Source of the DNA: Bosea sp. OAE506
GTDB taxonomy: Bacteria; Pseudomonadota; Alphaproteobacteria; Rhizobiales; Beijerinckiaceae
DNA: 64,000 nt
Assembly (NCBI RefSeq): GCF_040546595.1
Contig: NZ_JBEPOB010000001.1
Location: forward strand, 2,667,001-2,731,000
Direction of reading: 5' to 3'
Positions 1-9,556 of this stretch are shown in pieces (positions within the stretch are counted from its first letter, which is position 1; each line of letters begins with the position of its first letter). The translations under genes and the position numbers were made by a program. The notes under the pieces are model-generated. The model was not told where the DNA came from and did no database searches. It worked only from the letters and a program-made list of their open reading frames with translations.

Positions 1-1188
1 CAGCAGCGCAGGCTTCTTGTTGGTGCTGCGCGCGATCGAGGCAATGGTGAACCGCACCCAGTCGTCCTCGGGGTCCAGCCGCGTCGCGCCGAAGCGCTCT
101 GCGCCGGGCATGACGATCTCGACCATCGAGAAGCCGTGACGGTCGAGATGGCGGCGCAGCGCCGGCACGACGTCCGTGGGATCGATGCCGACGACGAAGC
201 GCAGGGCGCAGCGCGCCCAGGCGCTCGGCGGCACGGCGTTGACCGGCGTTTCCGGCACGCCCGACTTCATCGCCAGCACGTCGAACGAGCACCAGCCGAA
301 GACCTGCTCGGCCGGCGACAGATCCGGCTCGCCCCAGCCGGGGTCTATGGTCGGGCCATCGGGGCCGCCGTCGACGACGCAGTCTGACACCGCCTCGCGC
401 ACCGCGTGCGGCAGCTCCTTCGGGACCCATTCATGGATGCGGATCTGGCCGGTCGGGGAGGTGATCGAGGCGATGGCGTGGGCGAGCTGGATCGCCGGGT
501 CGGAGAGAATGCCGCCCCAGTTGCCGGAATGATGGCCGCCGTCGCGGGCCACGATCGAGAGATCGAAGGTGATGACGCCGCGCGCGCCGAGGAAGACGGT
601 GGGGCGCTCGGCATTGAGCCGCGGCCCGTCGGAGGCCACCAGCACGTCCGCCTTGAACAGCTGCGCCTCGTCGGCACAGAGCTCGCGCAGGCCAGGCGAA
701 CCAGATTCCTCGCCCATCTCGATCAGGTATTTGGCGTTGAAGCCGAGCTTGCCGCGCGATTCAAGGACGGCGCGCAAGGCATTGATGTTGACGACATGCT
801 GGCCCTTGTTGTCGACGACGCCGCGGCCGTACCAGCGGCCGTCCCGCTCGGTCAGCGTCCAGGGCGAGAGGCCCTCGCTCCACTGCGCGTCGAGCCCGCG
901 AATGACGTCGCCATGGCCGTAGCCGAAGATCGTCGGCAGGCTCTCATCCTCGATGCGCTGGGCGAAGAGGAAGGGGCCCTTGGCCTTGGGATGGTGCAGG
1001 ATCCGGCACTCGAACCCCAGCCCCTCGAAGAGCGGGCGCATCTCGCGCTCGAGATATTCCGTGAGGACCGGCGCCCGGTCCGGATTCTGGCTTTCGGTCG
1101 GTATCGCGATGAGGCGGCCGAGGTCGCTCTTGAAGGCGCCGGTGTCGAAATAGTCTTGCGCATGCGCGATGGCTTGGGCGCGGGTCAT
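1..1188 (-). CDS. M20 family dipeptidase, C-terminus beyond window
   Basis: Zinc metallopeptidase of the M20 (ArgE/DapE/CPG2) family, which cleaves dipeptides or acylated amino acids. About 396 residues are visible from the ATG at 1188; the rest runs off the left edge. Metal-site motifs are in order: GHGDV (about residue 91), YGRGVVDNKGQ with the bridging Asp (about 120), and GEESGSP with the catalytic and ligand Glu pair (about 158). A GGHHSGNWGG stretch (about 216) fits the dimerisation-domain side of the active site. No signal peptide, so cytoplasmic. It is divergent from the helicase at 1314. Substrate cannot be told. The family is clear; only the end is missing. Confidence 0.9.
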   Translation of the reverse strand, partial: MTRAQAIAHAQDYFDTGAFKSDLGRLIAIPTESQNPDRAPVLTEYLEREMRPLFEGLGFECRILHHPKAKGPFLFAQRIEDESLPTIFGYGHGDVIRGLDAQWSEGLSPWTLTERDGRWYGRGVVDNKGQHVVNINALRAVLESRGKLGFNAKYLIEMGEESGSPGLRELCADEAQLFKADVLVASDGPRLNAERPTVFLGARGVITFDLSIVARDGGHHSGNWGGILSDPAIQLAHAIASITSPTGQIRIHEWVPKELPHAVREAVSDCVVDGGPDGPTIDPGWGEPDLSPAEQVFGWCSFDVLAMKSGVPETPVNAVPPSAWARCALRFVVGIDPTDVVPALRRHLDRHGFSMVEIVMPGAERFGATRLDPEDDWVRFTIASIARSTNKKPALL

Positions 1189-1313
1189 GGAAGCTCGCTG
1201 TCTGTAAGGCCGCTGGATGAGGCGGTCCCGTTGCCGGGGCCGCGACGCGTTGATACTGCCATGCCCATGCAAGAATCGGCCACCGGCGATGGCGCGCGAC
1301 GGCTGTGCGCCCG

Positions 1314-2729
1314 ATGACGGACGCAGAGCGGCCCATGGTGCCCCATGACCATCAGCGTATCGCCTGTGCGGCGATCCTCGCGGCGCGTGTGTCGGGCGCG
1401 CCCGGTTTCCTGCTCGGCGACCTCACGGGCCTCGGCAAGACGCTCTCGGCCTGGCTCGCGCTCTCGGCCATGCCCGAGGACGAGATCCTGGTGATCTGCC
1501 CCAAGGGGGCAATCCCGCAATGGCGGCGCACCATGGCGCTATCGGGCCTGCCGCCGAAGCGCGTCACGCTGATGAATTTCGAGAAGACCAAGTCGCTGCT
1601 GGCGCCGCCGCCGGATTCGAAGAAGCGCTCGGTGCGGGCGAAGAACAACGAGCTGGCCAAGCTCGGCGTGCCCAAACGCATCTGGCCGCTGGTCGTGATC
1701 GACGAGGCGCATCGCATCCGCAACCCCAACTCGCAGCAGGGGCTGGTCTGCCGGCAGATGGCGGCCGCTGCCTCCTTCACGATCTATATGAGCGCGACCG
1801 CCGGCCAGTCGCCGCACGAACTCTCCTATCTCGGGCCGCTGCTGGCGCGCGCGGCCGACATGCCGAGCGCGGATCTCGATGGTTTCCGCCAGCTGATGAA
1901 GCGGCTGAAAATGGGCAGGGCGAGGGGCCGCTGGAAGAACTGGAGCTGGGCGCCCAACGAGGCCGACCGCGCGCGGATGGCCGGTCTGCTCTATCGCGGC
2001 CCGCGGGCCATCGGCTTGCGGCGCCGTCCGGAGGAGATCGCCGGCTGGCCGGAGGTGCAGCGCGAGCTCGCCCCGGTCGCGCTGGATGCAGCCGCGCGCA
2101 AGCTCTACGAGGCGACCTGGCGCGAGTTCCGCCGGGAGCTCGGCTTGGCCGGTGGCTCGACCCGCAAGCCGCAGGGCTGGGCGGCCGATCTGCGCTTCCG
2201 CCAGAAGGCGAGCCTGCTGCGCATCCCCGGCACGGTAGATTTCTGCGACGACCTGCTCGGCAATGATGAGCAGGTCGCGGTCTCCGTCGCCTTCCTTGAG
2301 ACCAGCGCGATGCTGGCCGATGCGCTGCGCGGGCGCGGCTGGCGTGTCGGCGAGATCAATGGCGAGCGCAGCGGCCTGCAGAACGAAGAAACACGGCTGT
2401 CCTTCCAGACCGGGCAGCTCGACGCCGTGATCTTCACCGTCACGGAGTCGATCTCGCTGCATCGCGGGGAGATGCCGGGCGGCGAGCGCGAACGTTCGCT
2501 GGTGATCCACGACATGCGCCACAGCGCGATCCAGCTCCAGCAGATCGAGGGGCGCTGCCACCGCGACGGCCAGCACGCGACGATCTTCTACGCCTATGCC
2601 GAGGATACGGTGGAGGAAGCGGTGGCGGGCACGGTGATCGCGCGCATGGCGGCGATGGAAGGGCTGGCGGGCGACGATACCCGCATGCTCGAGGCGATCG
2701 CCGGCATCGTCGAGAGCCGGGCCGCCTGA
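1314..2729 (+). CDS. SNF2-type DEAD/DEAH helicase-like ATPase
   Basis: Compact superfamily 2 helicase-like ATPase of about 471 residues. Motif I is GDLTGLGKT (about residues 35-43), motif II is VVIDEAHRI (about 127-135), motif III is MSATAGQ, and the second RecA lobe ends in motif VI QIEGRCHRDGQ, which resembles SNF2/RapA proteins and phage helicases. It has no extra DNA-binding or nuclease domain, so it is near the minimum for the fold. ATG codons at 1314 and 1335 and a GTG at 1305 are all possible starts; none has a clear ribosome binding site. Neighbours (peptidase, malQ) give no functional link. DNA translocation is the family role; the biological role is unknown. Confidence 0.85.
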   Translation: MTDAERPMVPHDHQRIACAAILAARVSGAPGFLLGDLTGLGKTLSAWLALSAMPEDEILVICPKGAIPQWRRTMALSGLPPKRVTLMNFEKTKSLLAPPPDSKKRSVRAKNNELAKLGVPKRIWPLVVIDEAHRIRNPNSQQGLVCRQMAAAASFTIYMSATAGQSPHELSYLGPLLARAADMPSADLDGFRQLMKRLKMGRARGRWKNWSWAPNEADRARMAGLLYRGPRAIGLRRRPEEIAGWPEVQRELAPVALDAAARKLYEATWREFRRELGLAGGSTRKPQGWAADLRFRQKASLLRIPGTVDFCDDLLGNDEQVAVSVAFLETSAMLADALRGRGWRVGEINGERSGLQNEETRLSFQTGQLDAVIFTVTESISLHRGEMPGGERERSLVIHDMRHSAIQLQQIEGRCHRDGQHATIFYAYAEDTVEEAVAGTVIARMAAMEGLAGDDTRMLEAIAGIVESRAA

Positions 2730-2741
2730 GGGCGGCGGTCC

Positions 2742-4805
2742 TCAGCTCTCCGAGCGCGGCGGGCCGAGATCCGCGAGGCGGCGCTTCACGCGGTCGTCGT
2801 CCAGCAGCGTGCCGGCATCGCCATCGAGCCTATGGCGCCAGTTCGGCTTTTCGGTCGTGGTACCCGGCACGTTCGGCTGCGTGCGGATGCCGAGCGCATC
2901 CTCGATCGGCAGCAGCTTCAGCGTGCTGGGTGTGCGGGCGACGAAACGGATCGCGGCATCGACGACGGGGTCGGTGTCCTCCGGTGCGGGCCGGTCGCCC
3001 TCGGCGACGCCGGCCTCCTGGAAGGCGCCCCAGAGCAGGCCCCGGTCCCAGGCGCGGATGCCCTCATGGTCGACGCCGTCCTCTGCCGGTTCCAGATCGC
3101 TCCCGGCCCACCAGCCCGCGGTGGGGACGAGGTCATGTGTCGTCGTCAGGGCGACGGCGCCTGCGTCCCAATGCTCGGGCGCGATATAGGAGTGGTCGGT
3201 CCGCTCGAAGCGCAGCACGCGCAAGCCCGCCACACCCTGCCGGCGCAGATCGTCGCGGAAGCCGTCGGGGAGGGTGCCGAGATCCTCGCCGATGACGATG
3301 GCGCCATGGCGCCAGGATTCGAGCGCGACGAGCCGGAACAGCGTCTCGGAGGGGAAGGCGACATAGGCGCCGTCCAGCGCGGATGCGCCCTCCGGCACCA
3401 GCCAGAGCCGGCTGAGCCCCATGACATGGTCGATGCGGATGCCGCCGACATGGCGCAGGCTCGCCCGCAGGGTCTCGATGAAGGGCGCAAAGCCGCTCGC
3501 CGCCAGCCCCCGGGGCGAGAAGGTGGTCAGGCCCCAGCTCTGCCCCTCGGCGGCATAGTAGTCGGGAGGGGCGCCGACGCTGAGCCCTCCGAGCACCTCA
3601 TGCTGGCGGCTCCAGGCATGGCTGCCCGACGCGTCCATGCCGATGGCGAGATCGGCGATCAGGCCGACCTTCATGCCGGCCTCACGGCAGACGCTCTGGG
3701 CGGCACCATAGGAGGAGGCGGTGAGCCATTGCAGGAAGATCTGGTAGTCGACTTCGGTTGCGTGCTCGGCCGCAAAGGCCGCGACCGCCGGCCCGTCCGG
3801 ATCGCGGAAGGGCGCATCCCAGCTGCGCCAGCTCCAGGCGTTGCGGTTCTGGCGCAGCTGGGCGGCGTGCAGCACCTCGAAGACGGCGTGGGAGCGCAGC
3901 AGCGGCGAAGCTTCCGCCAGCGCCCGCTCCAGCCCGGCTCGGGCCGGGCCGCCGCTGCCATCGGCGGCGCGCAACGCCTCAAACAAGGCGCGCAGCAGCC
4001 GCTGGCGCAGTTCCGTCGCGGCCAGCCAGTCGATCTGGCGCAGCGTCGCGAGCCGGTCCATCTCCGCCCCCAGGCCCTCGCGCGCGATCACCTCGCGGAG
4101 CAGCGTCTCGGGCAGCACGGCGGCGGGATCCGCGTGGAGCGGGTTGTAGAAGAGGCGGGTCGAGGGTGAATAGGGGCTGAAATGCTCCGGCGAGGCGCCA
4201 TAGAGCGCATGGACCGGGCTGATCGCCAGCGCATCGGCCCCACGCGCGGCAGCCCTTTTCCCCAGCGCCGCGACACCGGCGAAGTTGCCAATTCCGCCAT
4301 CCTCCGGCGAGCGCAGGGAATAGATCTGGGCGGCGAGACCGAAGCCGGCTTGTCCGCCGTTCAGATCGGCGAAGGTGATGCAGCGTTCGGGGGCCGTCGC
4401 GATGATGAAATCGCCCTCGTCGCGATGGACCGTGTGATAGCCGGGCCGGTCGAAGGCCGGCAGAGTCAGCGAGCCGTCATAGCCTTCCTCGGAGCGTACG
4501 GTGCGGCGGGTGCCGCCATCGAGCGTCAGTTCCACCGGGCTCCCCGCTTGGGCGGCGATCGGCAGCACGACGGTCTGCCCGGTACGGGCCGTGGTGAAGC
4601 GGGACTGGGCGGACAGGTTCGCCCCAGCCTCGACGGTGGCGAGCGACTGCCGCAGATCGGCGTCTGTGCCGGCCGGCAGGCCGAGCGCCTGCAGGATGAA
4701 GCGCAGGCTCTGGGCCGAGACCTCGCGCTCCGCTCCGTTCTGCTCGGTCCAGCGCGGCGCGATACCGGCCTTGACGGCAAGCTGGCGGAGAATGTCGTCG
4801 CTCAT
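2742..4805 (-). CDS. malQ: 4-alpha-glucanotransferase (amylomaltase)
   Basis: GH77 enzyme that transfers alpha-1,4-glucan segments between maltodextrins in the cytoplasm, 687 residues, close to the usual bacterial length. The catalytic triad is visible: nucleophile D459 in RIDHVMGL, acid/base E507 in GEDLGTLP, and D558 in TTHDLVPTAGW. The N-terminal 130 residues form the variable beta-sandwich part. It lies 56 bases downstream of glgB on the same strand and probably shares its transcript, so it would recycle short maltodextrins released by the phosphorylase and debranching enzymes. The GlgB stop and MalQ start do not overlap, so weak independent initiation is possible. Confidence 0.95.
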   Translation of the reverse strand: MSDDILRQLAVKAGIAPRWTEQNGAEREVSAQSLRFILQALGLPAGTDADLRQSLATVEAGANLSAQSRFTTARTGQTVVLPIAAQAGSPVELTLDGGTRRTVRSEEGYDGSLTLPAFDRPGYHTVHRDEGDFIIATAPERCITFADLNGGQAGFGLAAQIYSLRSPEDGGIGNFAGVAALGKRAAARGADALAISPVHALYGASPEHFSPYSPSTRLFYNPLHADPAAVLPETLLREVIAREGLGAEMDRLATLRQIDWLAATELRQRLLRALFEALRAADGSGGPARAGLERALAEASPLLRSHAVFEVLHAAQLRQNRNAWSWRSWDAPFRDPDGPAVAAFAAEHATEVDYQIFLQWLTASSYGAAQSVCREAGMKVGLIADLAIGMDASGSHAWSRQHEVLGGLSVGAPPDYYAAEGQSWGLTTFSPRGLAASGFAPFIETLRASLRHVGGIRIDHVMGLSRLWLVPEGASALDGAYVAFPSETLFRLVALESWRHGAIVIGEDLGTLPDGFRDDLRRQGVAGLRVLRFERTDHSYIAPEHWDAGAVALTTTHDLVPTAGWWAGSDLEPAEDGVDHEGIRAWDRGLLWGAFQEAGVAEGDRPAPEDTDPVVDAAIRFVARTPSTLKLLPIEDALGIRTQPNVPGTTTEKPNWRHRLDGDAGTLLDDDRVKRRLADLGPPRSES

Positions 4806-4861
4806 GCGGGGCTCCGCTTGTAGGTTCGTTCAGGTCAGGGTGGCGGCAGGGCTGCGACAGC

Positions 4862-7117
4862 TCATGATCCGTCACCCGGAGGGGGGATGAGGGTTGGCGT
4901 GGCCTGTGGGTCATGTTCCAGGACGAGCAGGCCGAGCGGCGGCAGCGTCAGCGACAGGCTCTGCGCACTGCCATGGTCTGCGACGGCTTGAGTCGCCACT
5001 GCACCGCCATTGCCGAGGCCGGAGCCGCCATAGATGTTTGCATCGCTGTTCAGTCGCTCCCGCCAAAGTCCGGCCTGGGGCACGCCGATGCGATAGCCGT
5101 GCCGGGGCACCGGGGTCATGTTGGCGACGGCCAAAACCTCGGCAGCGCCGGGACCGCTGGCGCGGCTGAAGGCAAATACGGCGTTGGTACTGTCGTCGGC
5201 GACGATCCAGGCGAAGCCCTCGGGCCTGTGGTCGAGCCGATGCAGGGCCGGTGTCGCGCGATAGAGCGCGTTGAGATCCCGCACCAGCGTCGAGGCGCCC
5301 TGACGGCGCTCGTCGAAAGGGTGCGGCCAGGGGAAGGGGGCGTCGACGGACCATTCGTCTTCGGCACCGAACTCGCAGCCCATGAAGAGCAGCTTCTTGC
5401 CGGGATGGGTCCACATCATCGCGAGATAGAGCCGCAAATTGGCGAAGCGCTGCCAGTCGTCGCCGGGCATGCGCGAGATCAGCGAGCCCTTCCCATGCAC
5501 GACCTCGTCATGGGAGATCGGCAGCACGAAGTTCTCTGAGAAGGCGTAAACGAGGCCGAAAGTGACGTCGTCGCCGTGATGGCTGCGATGGATGGGATCG
5601 TGCGCGATATAGCGCAGCGTGTCGTGCATCCAGCCCATGTTCCATTTGAAGTGAAAGCCGAGCCCGCCATGGTGGACCGGACGCGTCACGCCCGGCCAGG
5701 CGGTCGATTCCTCGGCGATGGTGACGGCGCCGCGCCCGCGCGCGCCGACCAGCGTGTTGAGTTCCTGGAAGAAGCCGACCGCCTCTAGATTCTCGCGGCC
5801 GCCGAGATGGTTGGGCACCCATTCGCCCGGCTTGCGGCTGTAATCGCGGTAGAGCATCGAGGCGACCGCATCGACGCGCAGGCCATCGAGATGGAAGGTC
5901 TCGATCCAGAACAAGGCGGAGGCGATCAGGAAGCCACGGACCTCGCTGCGCCCGACATTGTAGATCAGCGTGTTCCAGTCGATGTGGAAGCCCTGGCGCG
6001 GGTCCTCATGTTCGTAGAGCGCCGTGCCGTCGAAGCGGGCGAGCCCATGCTCGTCGGAGGGAAAATGGGCCGGGACCCAGTCGAGGATCACGCCGATGCC
6101 GGCGGCATGGCAGCGATCGACGAAACGGGCGAAGGCCTCGGGCGGGCCCAGCCGCGCGGTCGGCGCGAAGAGCGCCAGAGGCTGGTAGCCCCAGGAGCCG
6201 CCGAAGGGGTGCTCGGTGATCGGCATCAGCTCGACATGGCTGAAGCCCATATGCTGAAGATAGGGGATCAGGCGGTCGCTCGCCTCGTCCCAGGAGCCCA
6301 TCTGGCCCCATTCGGTGCGAAGCCAAGAGCCGACATGGACTTCGTAGATGCTCATCGGCGCCGTCAACGGGTCGGCGCGCTCACGGGCGTCCAGCCAGTC
6401 CGAATCGGTCCAGGCGAAGGCCGGCGCTTGCGCGACGACGGAGCCGGTGCGAGGCGGCAGCTCGGTGCAGCGCGCCAGCGGGTCCGCCTTCCAGGGCAGG
6501 GCCTCGCCCGTGCCGGACACCAGCGCATATTTGTAGACCGCGCCGGCCTGGATGCCGGGAATAAACAGCTCCCAGATGCCCGCGCGGCGGCGCATCGGGT
6601 GGCGGGTCGCGCTCCAGCCATTGAACTCGCCCACGACCGCGACATGGGCGGCATTCGGCGCCCAGACGGCGAAGAGAACGCCAGCGACGCCGTCGATCTC
6701 GCGCAGATTGGCACCGAGCCGCGTCGCCAGGTCGAAATGGCGACCCTCGGCGGCGAGATGGAGATCGTCCTCGGAGAGCAGAAGGCCAAAGCTGTAGGGG
6801 TCTGCCGTCTCGGTGATGCCGCCCGGCCAGGCGGTGCGAATGCGATAGGGAGCACCCTGAGGCAACGCCGCCTCGAACAGGCCGTCCCCCTGTCCGACCA
6901 TCGGCAGCGCGCGGCGTTGCCCGTTCTCGTCGACGATCAACTCGACATAGTTTGCACCCGGCAGGAAGGCCCGAACCAGATCGACCTCTTCAAGACGGTG
7001 CCGTCCGAGGATGGCGAACGGATCGGGATGGCGCCCCTCTCTGAGCTGTTCGATGTCGCGCGCCGGAAGGCTGGGCAGTCTGGGCGGCATCGGGCGCGTC
7101 ATCCGGTCGGGCTCCAT
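4862..7117 (-). CDS. glgB: 1,4-alpha-glucan branching enzyme
   Basis: GH13_9 enzyme that makes alpha-1,6 branches in glycogen. About 751 residues from the chosen ATG at 7117 (MEPDRMTRP), which has GGAG upstream; an in-frame start at 7162 is also open. N-terminal branching-enzyme repeat and CBM48 carry HPDPFAILG and [18 protein letters not shown]. The triad is D416 (LRVDAVASM), E469 (IAEESTAW) and D537 (SHDEVVHGK), spaced exactly as in E. coli GlgB (D405, E458, D526). Divergent from the DUF2934 gene at 7302 and followed by malQ, in line with a glycogen operon. Confidence 0.97.
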   Translation of the reverse strand: MEPDRMTRPMPPRLPSLPARDIEQLREGRHPDPFAILGRHRLEEVDLVRAFLPGANYVELIVDENGQRRALPMVGQGDGLFEAALPQGAPYRIRTAWPGGITETADPYSFGLLLSEDDLHLAAEGRHFDLATRLGANLREIDGVAGVLFAVWAPNAAHVAVVGEFNGWSATRHPMRRRAGIWELFIPGIQAGAVYKYALVSGTGEALPWKADPLARCTELPPRTGSVVAQAPAFAWTDSDWLDARERADPLTAPMSIYEVHVGSWLRTEWGQMGSWDEASDRLIPYLQHMGFSHVELMPITEHPFGGSWGYQPLALFAPTARLGPPEAFARFVDRCHAAGIGVILDWVPAHFPSDEHGLARFDGTALYEHEDPRQGFHIDWNTLIYNVGRSEVRGFLIASALFWIETFHLDGLRVDAVASMLYRDYSRKPGEWVPNHLGGRENLEAVGFFQELNTLVGARGRGAVTIAEESTAWPGVTRPVHHGGLGFHFKWNMGWMHDTLRYIAHDPIHRSHHGDDVTFGLVYAFSENFVLPISHDEVVHGKGSLISRMPGDDWQRFANLRLYLAMMWTHPGKKLLFMGCEFGAEDEWSVDAPFPWPHPFDERRQGASTLVRDLNALYRATPALHRLDHRPEGFAWIVADDSTNAVFAFSRASGPGAAEVLAVANMTPVPRHGYRIGVPQAGLWRERLNSDANIYGGSGLGNGGAVATQAVADHGSAQSLSLTLPPLGLLVLEHDPQATPTLIPPPGDGS

Positions 7118-7301
7118 CGCAAAAGCGACTCCACCCGCGGCGGGGAATCGTCGATGATGCAACGCAGCGAAGCCCGCCCGCGTTCCGCGCTACCGCCTGC
7201 ATTCTCCGGCGATTCCCGCCGCCCTCCAAGGGGCAGGGAACCATCGGCAGCCGGCATGGTTGTCGCACTGCAATGCTGGCATTTCAGAGGGAGGATGCCG
7301 A

Positions 7302-7601
7302 ATGAGCCGGGAGCAGACCGTCCGCGACGTGGCCTACGCCATCTGGGAGGCGGAAGGCAAACCGCAGGGCCGCGACGCCCAGCACTGGCGGATGGCGGAG
7401 GAGCGGGTCGCCGCAGGCACGGGCAAGGATGCCAGCGCCAAGGATGCGGGGACCAAAGCCAAGGCTACCGCGAAAAGCCCGGCCAAGGGCCCGGCGAAGA
7501 GCCCTTCGCCGTCCGCAGCGCCCGCCAAGGGCAAGGCAGCCCCTGCCAAGGCGACCGAGACCGCGCCGGCGAAGGCGAAGCCCGCCACGTCGAAGAAGTA
7601 G
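7302..7601 (+). CDS. DUF2934 protein with Ala/Lys/Pro-rich tail
   Basis: Small protein of 99 residues. Residues 4 to about 35 (VRDVAYAIWEAEGKPQGRD...HWRMAEE) match the short DUF2934 helical domain, common next to glycogen genes in Rhizobiales; its function is unknown. From about residue 38 onward the chain is low-complexity Ala, Lys and Pro with SPAKGPAKSP-type steps, like a histone H1 tail. The ATG at 7302 is chosen because GAGGGAGG lies 8 to 15 bases upstream. It is divergent from glgB and followed by its own terminator at 7622. The tail is strongly basic, so nucleic acid or polyanion binding is possible but is inference. Confidence 0.85.
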   Translation: MSREQTVRDVAYAIWEAEGKPQGRDAQHWRMAEERVAAGTGKDASAKDAGTKAKATAKSPAKGPAKSPSPSAAPAKGKAAPAKATETAPAKAKPATSKK

Positions 7602-7621
7602 GATTGCGCCACGACCCTTCC

Positions 7622-7652
7622 AAGCCGGCCGTCTGCGGACGCGCCGGCTTTT
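7622..7652 (+). terminator. Rho-independent terminator after DUF2934 gene
   Basis: Perfect 8-bp stem AAGCCGGC (7622-7629) with GCCGGCTT (7643-7650), a 13-base loop, then further T. It begins 20 bases after the DUF2934 stop. Confidence 0.7.
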
Positions 7653-7812
7653 GTCGTTTGTCGGCAGCCAAGCCGTTGCAGACGTGATGACGTGCCTGAC
7701 AGCAACCCGGCGCGATCGACCGTTGCGCTCATTCGTTTAGAGCTTTCGCGGGTATAGACCGCCGCAAAAGCAGTTGACGATTGGAAGGTTGGAAGTGTTC
7801 GCCCGGAGGCCT

Positions 7813-9336
7813 TCAGCTTGCCAGCGCCCGCGCATAGACGTCGGCGTAGCGGTCCGTCGGGCGGCTCCAGTCGAAGCGCTTGGCCATGGCGTGCTGGCGC
7901 ATCTGCAGGAAGGCCGCCTTGGAGCGAAAGGCGTCGAAGGCCCGCGTGACGGCCGAAGCCAGGCCCGCGCCGGTCAGCGAGGAAAACAGGAAGCCGGAGC
8001 GCCCGTCCTCGATCGTGTCCACCAACCCGCCGGTGCGGTAGGCGATGGGCAGGGCGCCGGAGCGCTGCGCATACATCTGGCTCAGGCCGCAGGGCTCGAA
8101 CCGCGAGGGCATCAGCAGGAAGTCGCTGGCGGCGAAGATCCGCCGCGCTTCGGCATCGTCGAAACCGATGCGCGCCGCCACCGCCTGCGGATGCCGGCGG
8201 GCAAGGCGCTCGATGGCGTCCTCGAGGCGCGGCTCTCCGCGGCCCGTCACCACGAGCTGGCCGCCATTGCCGATGATGGTCTCGGCGGCCTCGATCGAGA
8301 GGTCGATCCCCTTTTGGTGGACGAGGCGCGAGATGATCGAGAACAGCGGCCCGCGCGAGGGCGGCAGCTCGAAGCTCTTGCGGATGTCGGCGGCGCTGCG
8401 GCGCTTCCACTGGCGGATGCCGCGTGTCGCCTCGGCAGCGGGGGAAGCCCAGCTGTCGTCGATGCCGTTGACGATGCCGGTCAGCCGCCCCTCATCCATG
8501 CGCAAACGGAGCAGGCCGTCCAGCCCGCAGCCATGCTCGGCGGTCGTGATCTCGCGCGCGTAAGTCTCGCTCACCGTGGTGACGTGCGAGCTGTAGAAGA
8601 TGCCGCCCTTCAGGAAGGAAATCTTGCCGTGAAACTCGGCCCCGTTGACCGAGAAGGCGAGGTCCGGAATGCCCAGCGCCGCCATGCGGCTGGGCTGGTA
8701 GAGCCCCTGATAGGCGAGATTGTGGATGGTCAGAATCGAGGGCGTGGCGAGGCCCTTCCAGCGCATGTAGCCGGGTGCCAGGGCCGAGGGCCAATCGTTG
8801 ACATGGACGACGTCGGGCTTCCAGTTCGGGTCGGCCTCGCCGGCTGCGATTTCGGCCGCCGCCAGCGAGAGGCGGGCGAAGCGGATGTCGTTGTCGAGGA
8901 AGTCGCCGCCGGAATAGGGGCCGTAGGGCGAGCCCTCGCGGTCATAGAGCTCGTCGCAGAGCACGGCGTAGATCGTCAGCCCGTCGGCCGTGCGGAAGCG
9001 GCCGAGCGACCAGGGCGGCAGCCCGGCCGTGCGCGGCATCTCACGGACGATATCCATCACCGGGCTGGCGGAGCGGACCTGGCGGAATCCGGGGAGCAGG
9101 ACGCGGACGTCGCAGAGGGTGCGCAGCTGCCGGGGCAGAGCCGTCGAGACCTCGCCGAGGCCGCCGGCCTTGATGAAATCGCCCATCTCTGAGGTGACGA
9201 AGAGCAGCCGCGTCGTGCTGGGCAGTTTGGCGCCCGGTTCGGGAACGCCATCCTTGACCGCCTGCGCATAGTTCAGCGCGTGACCCGAAGTCGAGGGGCC
9301 ACCTTCGGTCCCGGGTTCCTTCAGCGTCTCGGCCAT
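7813..9336 (-). CDS. glgA: Glycogen synthase, GT5
   Basis: GT5 glycogen/starch synthase, ADP-glucose or UDP-glucose to alpha-1,4-glucan, 507 residues. The sugar-nucleotide loop KAGGLGEV is at residues 57-64, after an N-terminal extension of about 40 residues that the short enzymes lack. The C-terminal donor-binding motif is SRFEPCGLSQMYA followed by GALPIAYRTGGL. The extension is hydrophilic with no export signal. It is divergent from glgX at 9557, with a 220-base gap that must hold both promoters. No glgC is present to supply ADP-glucose. Confidence 0.96.
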   Translation of the reverse strand: MAETLKEPGTEGGPSTSGHALNYAQAVKDGVPEPGAKLPSTTRLLFVTSEMGDFIKAGGLGEVSTALPRQLRTLCDVRVLLPGFRQVRSASPVMDIVREMPRTAGLPPWSLGRFRTADGLTIYAVLCDELYDREGSPYGPYSGGDFLDNDIRFARLSLAAAEIAAGEADPNWKPDVVHVNDWPSALAPGYMRWKGLATPSILTIHNLAYQGLYQPSRMAALGIPDLAFSVNGAEFHGKISFLKGGIFYSSHVTTVSETYAREITTAEHGCGLDGLLRLRMDEGRLTGIVNGIDDSWASPAAEATRGIRQWKRRSAADIRKSFELPPSRGPLFSIISRLVHQKGIDLSIEAAETIIGNGGQLVVTGRGEPRLEDAIERLARRHPQAVAARIGFDDAEARRIFAASDFLLMPSRFEPCGLSQMYAQRSGALPIAYRTGGLVDTIEDGRSGFLFSSLTGAGLASAVTRAFDAFRSKAAFLQMRQHAMAKRFDWSRPTDRYADVYARALAS

Positions 9337-9556
9337 TCCGCATTCCCCAGGCAGCTGTGATCCCCAACTCGTTCGGCGGTGCGATGTTCCCGGTGCACTG
9401 CAAAAATTTCATGCAATTTCGGGGCCGGCGTTCGGAACCGTGCGCGGCCAGGCCACGTTAGTCGGTCTGCGGCAGGCTCGCGACGAGGATGTGACGGGGC
9501 GAGAAGCGGCATGATGCCGCCAACACCCGTCCGGCCTGATCCGTACAGGGGATTCC

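Noticed and set aside
406..1317. Long open frame on the + strand opposite the peptidase gene
   Set aside because: It is opposite a clear M20 peptidase frame, is rich in Arg, Gly and Ala, and lacks any family motif; typical GC-rich shadow.
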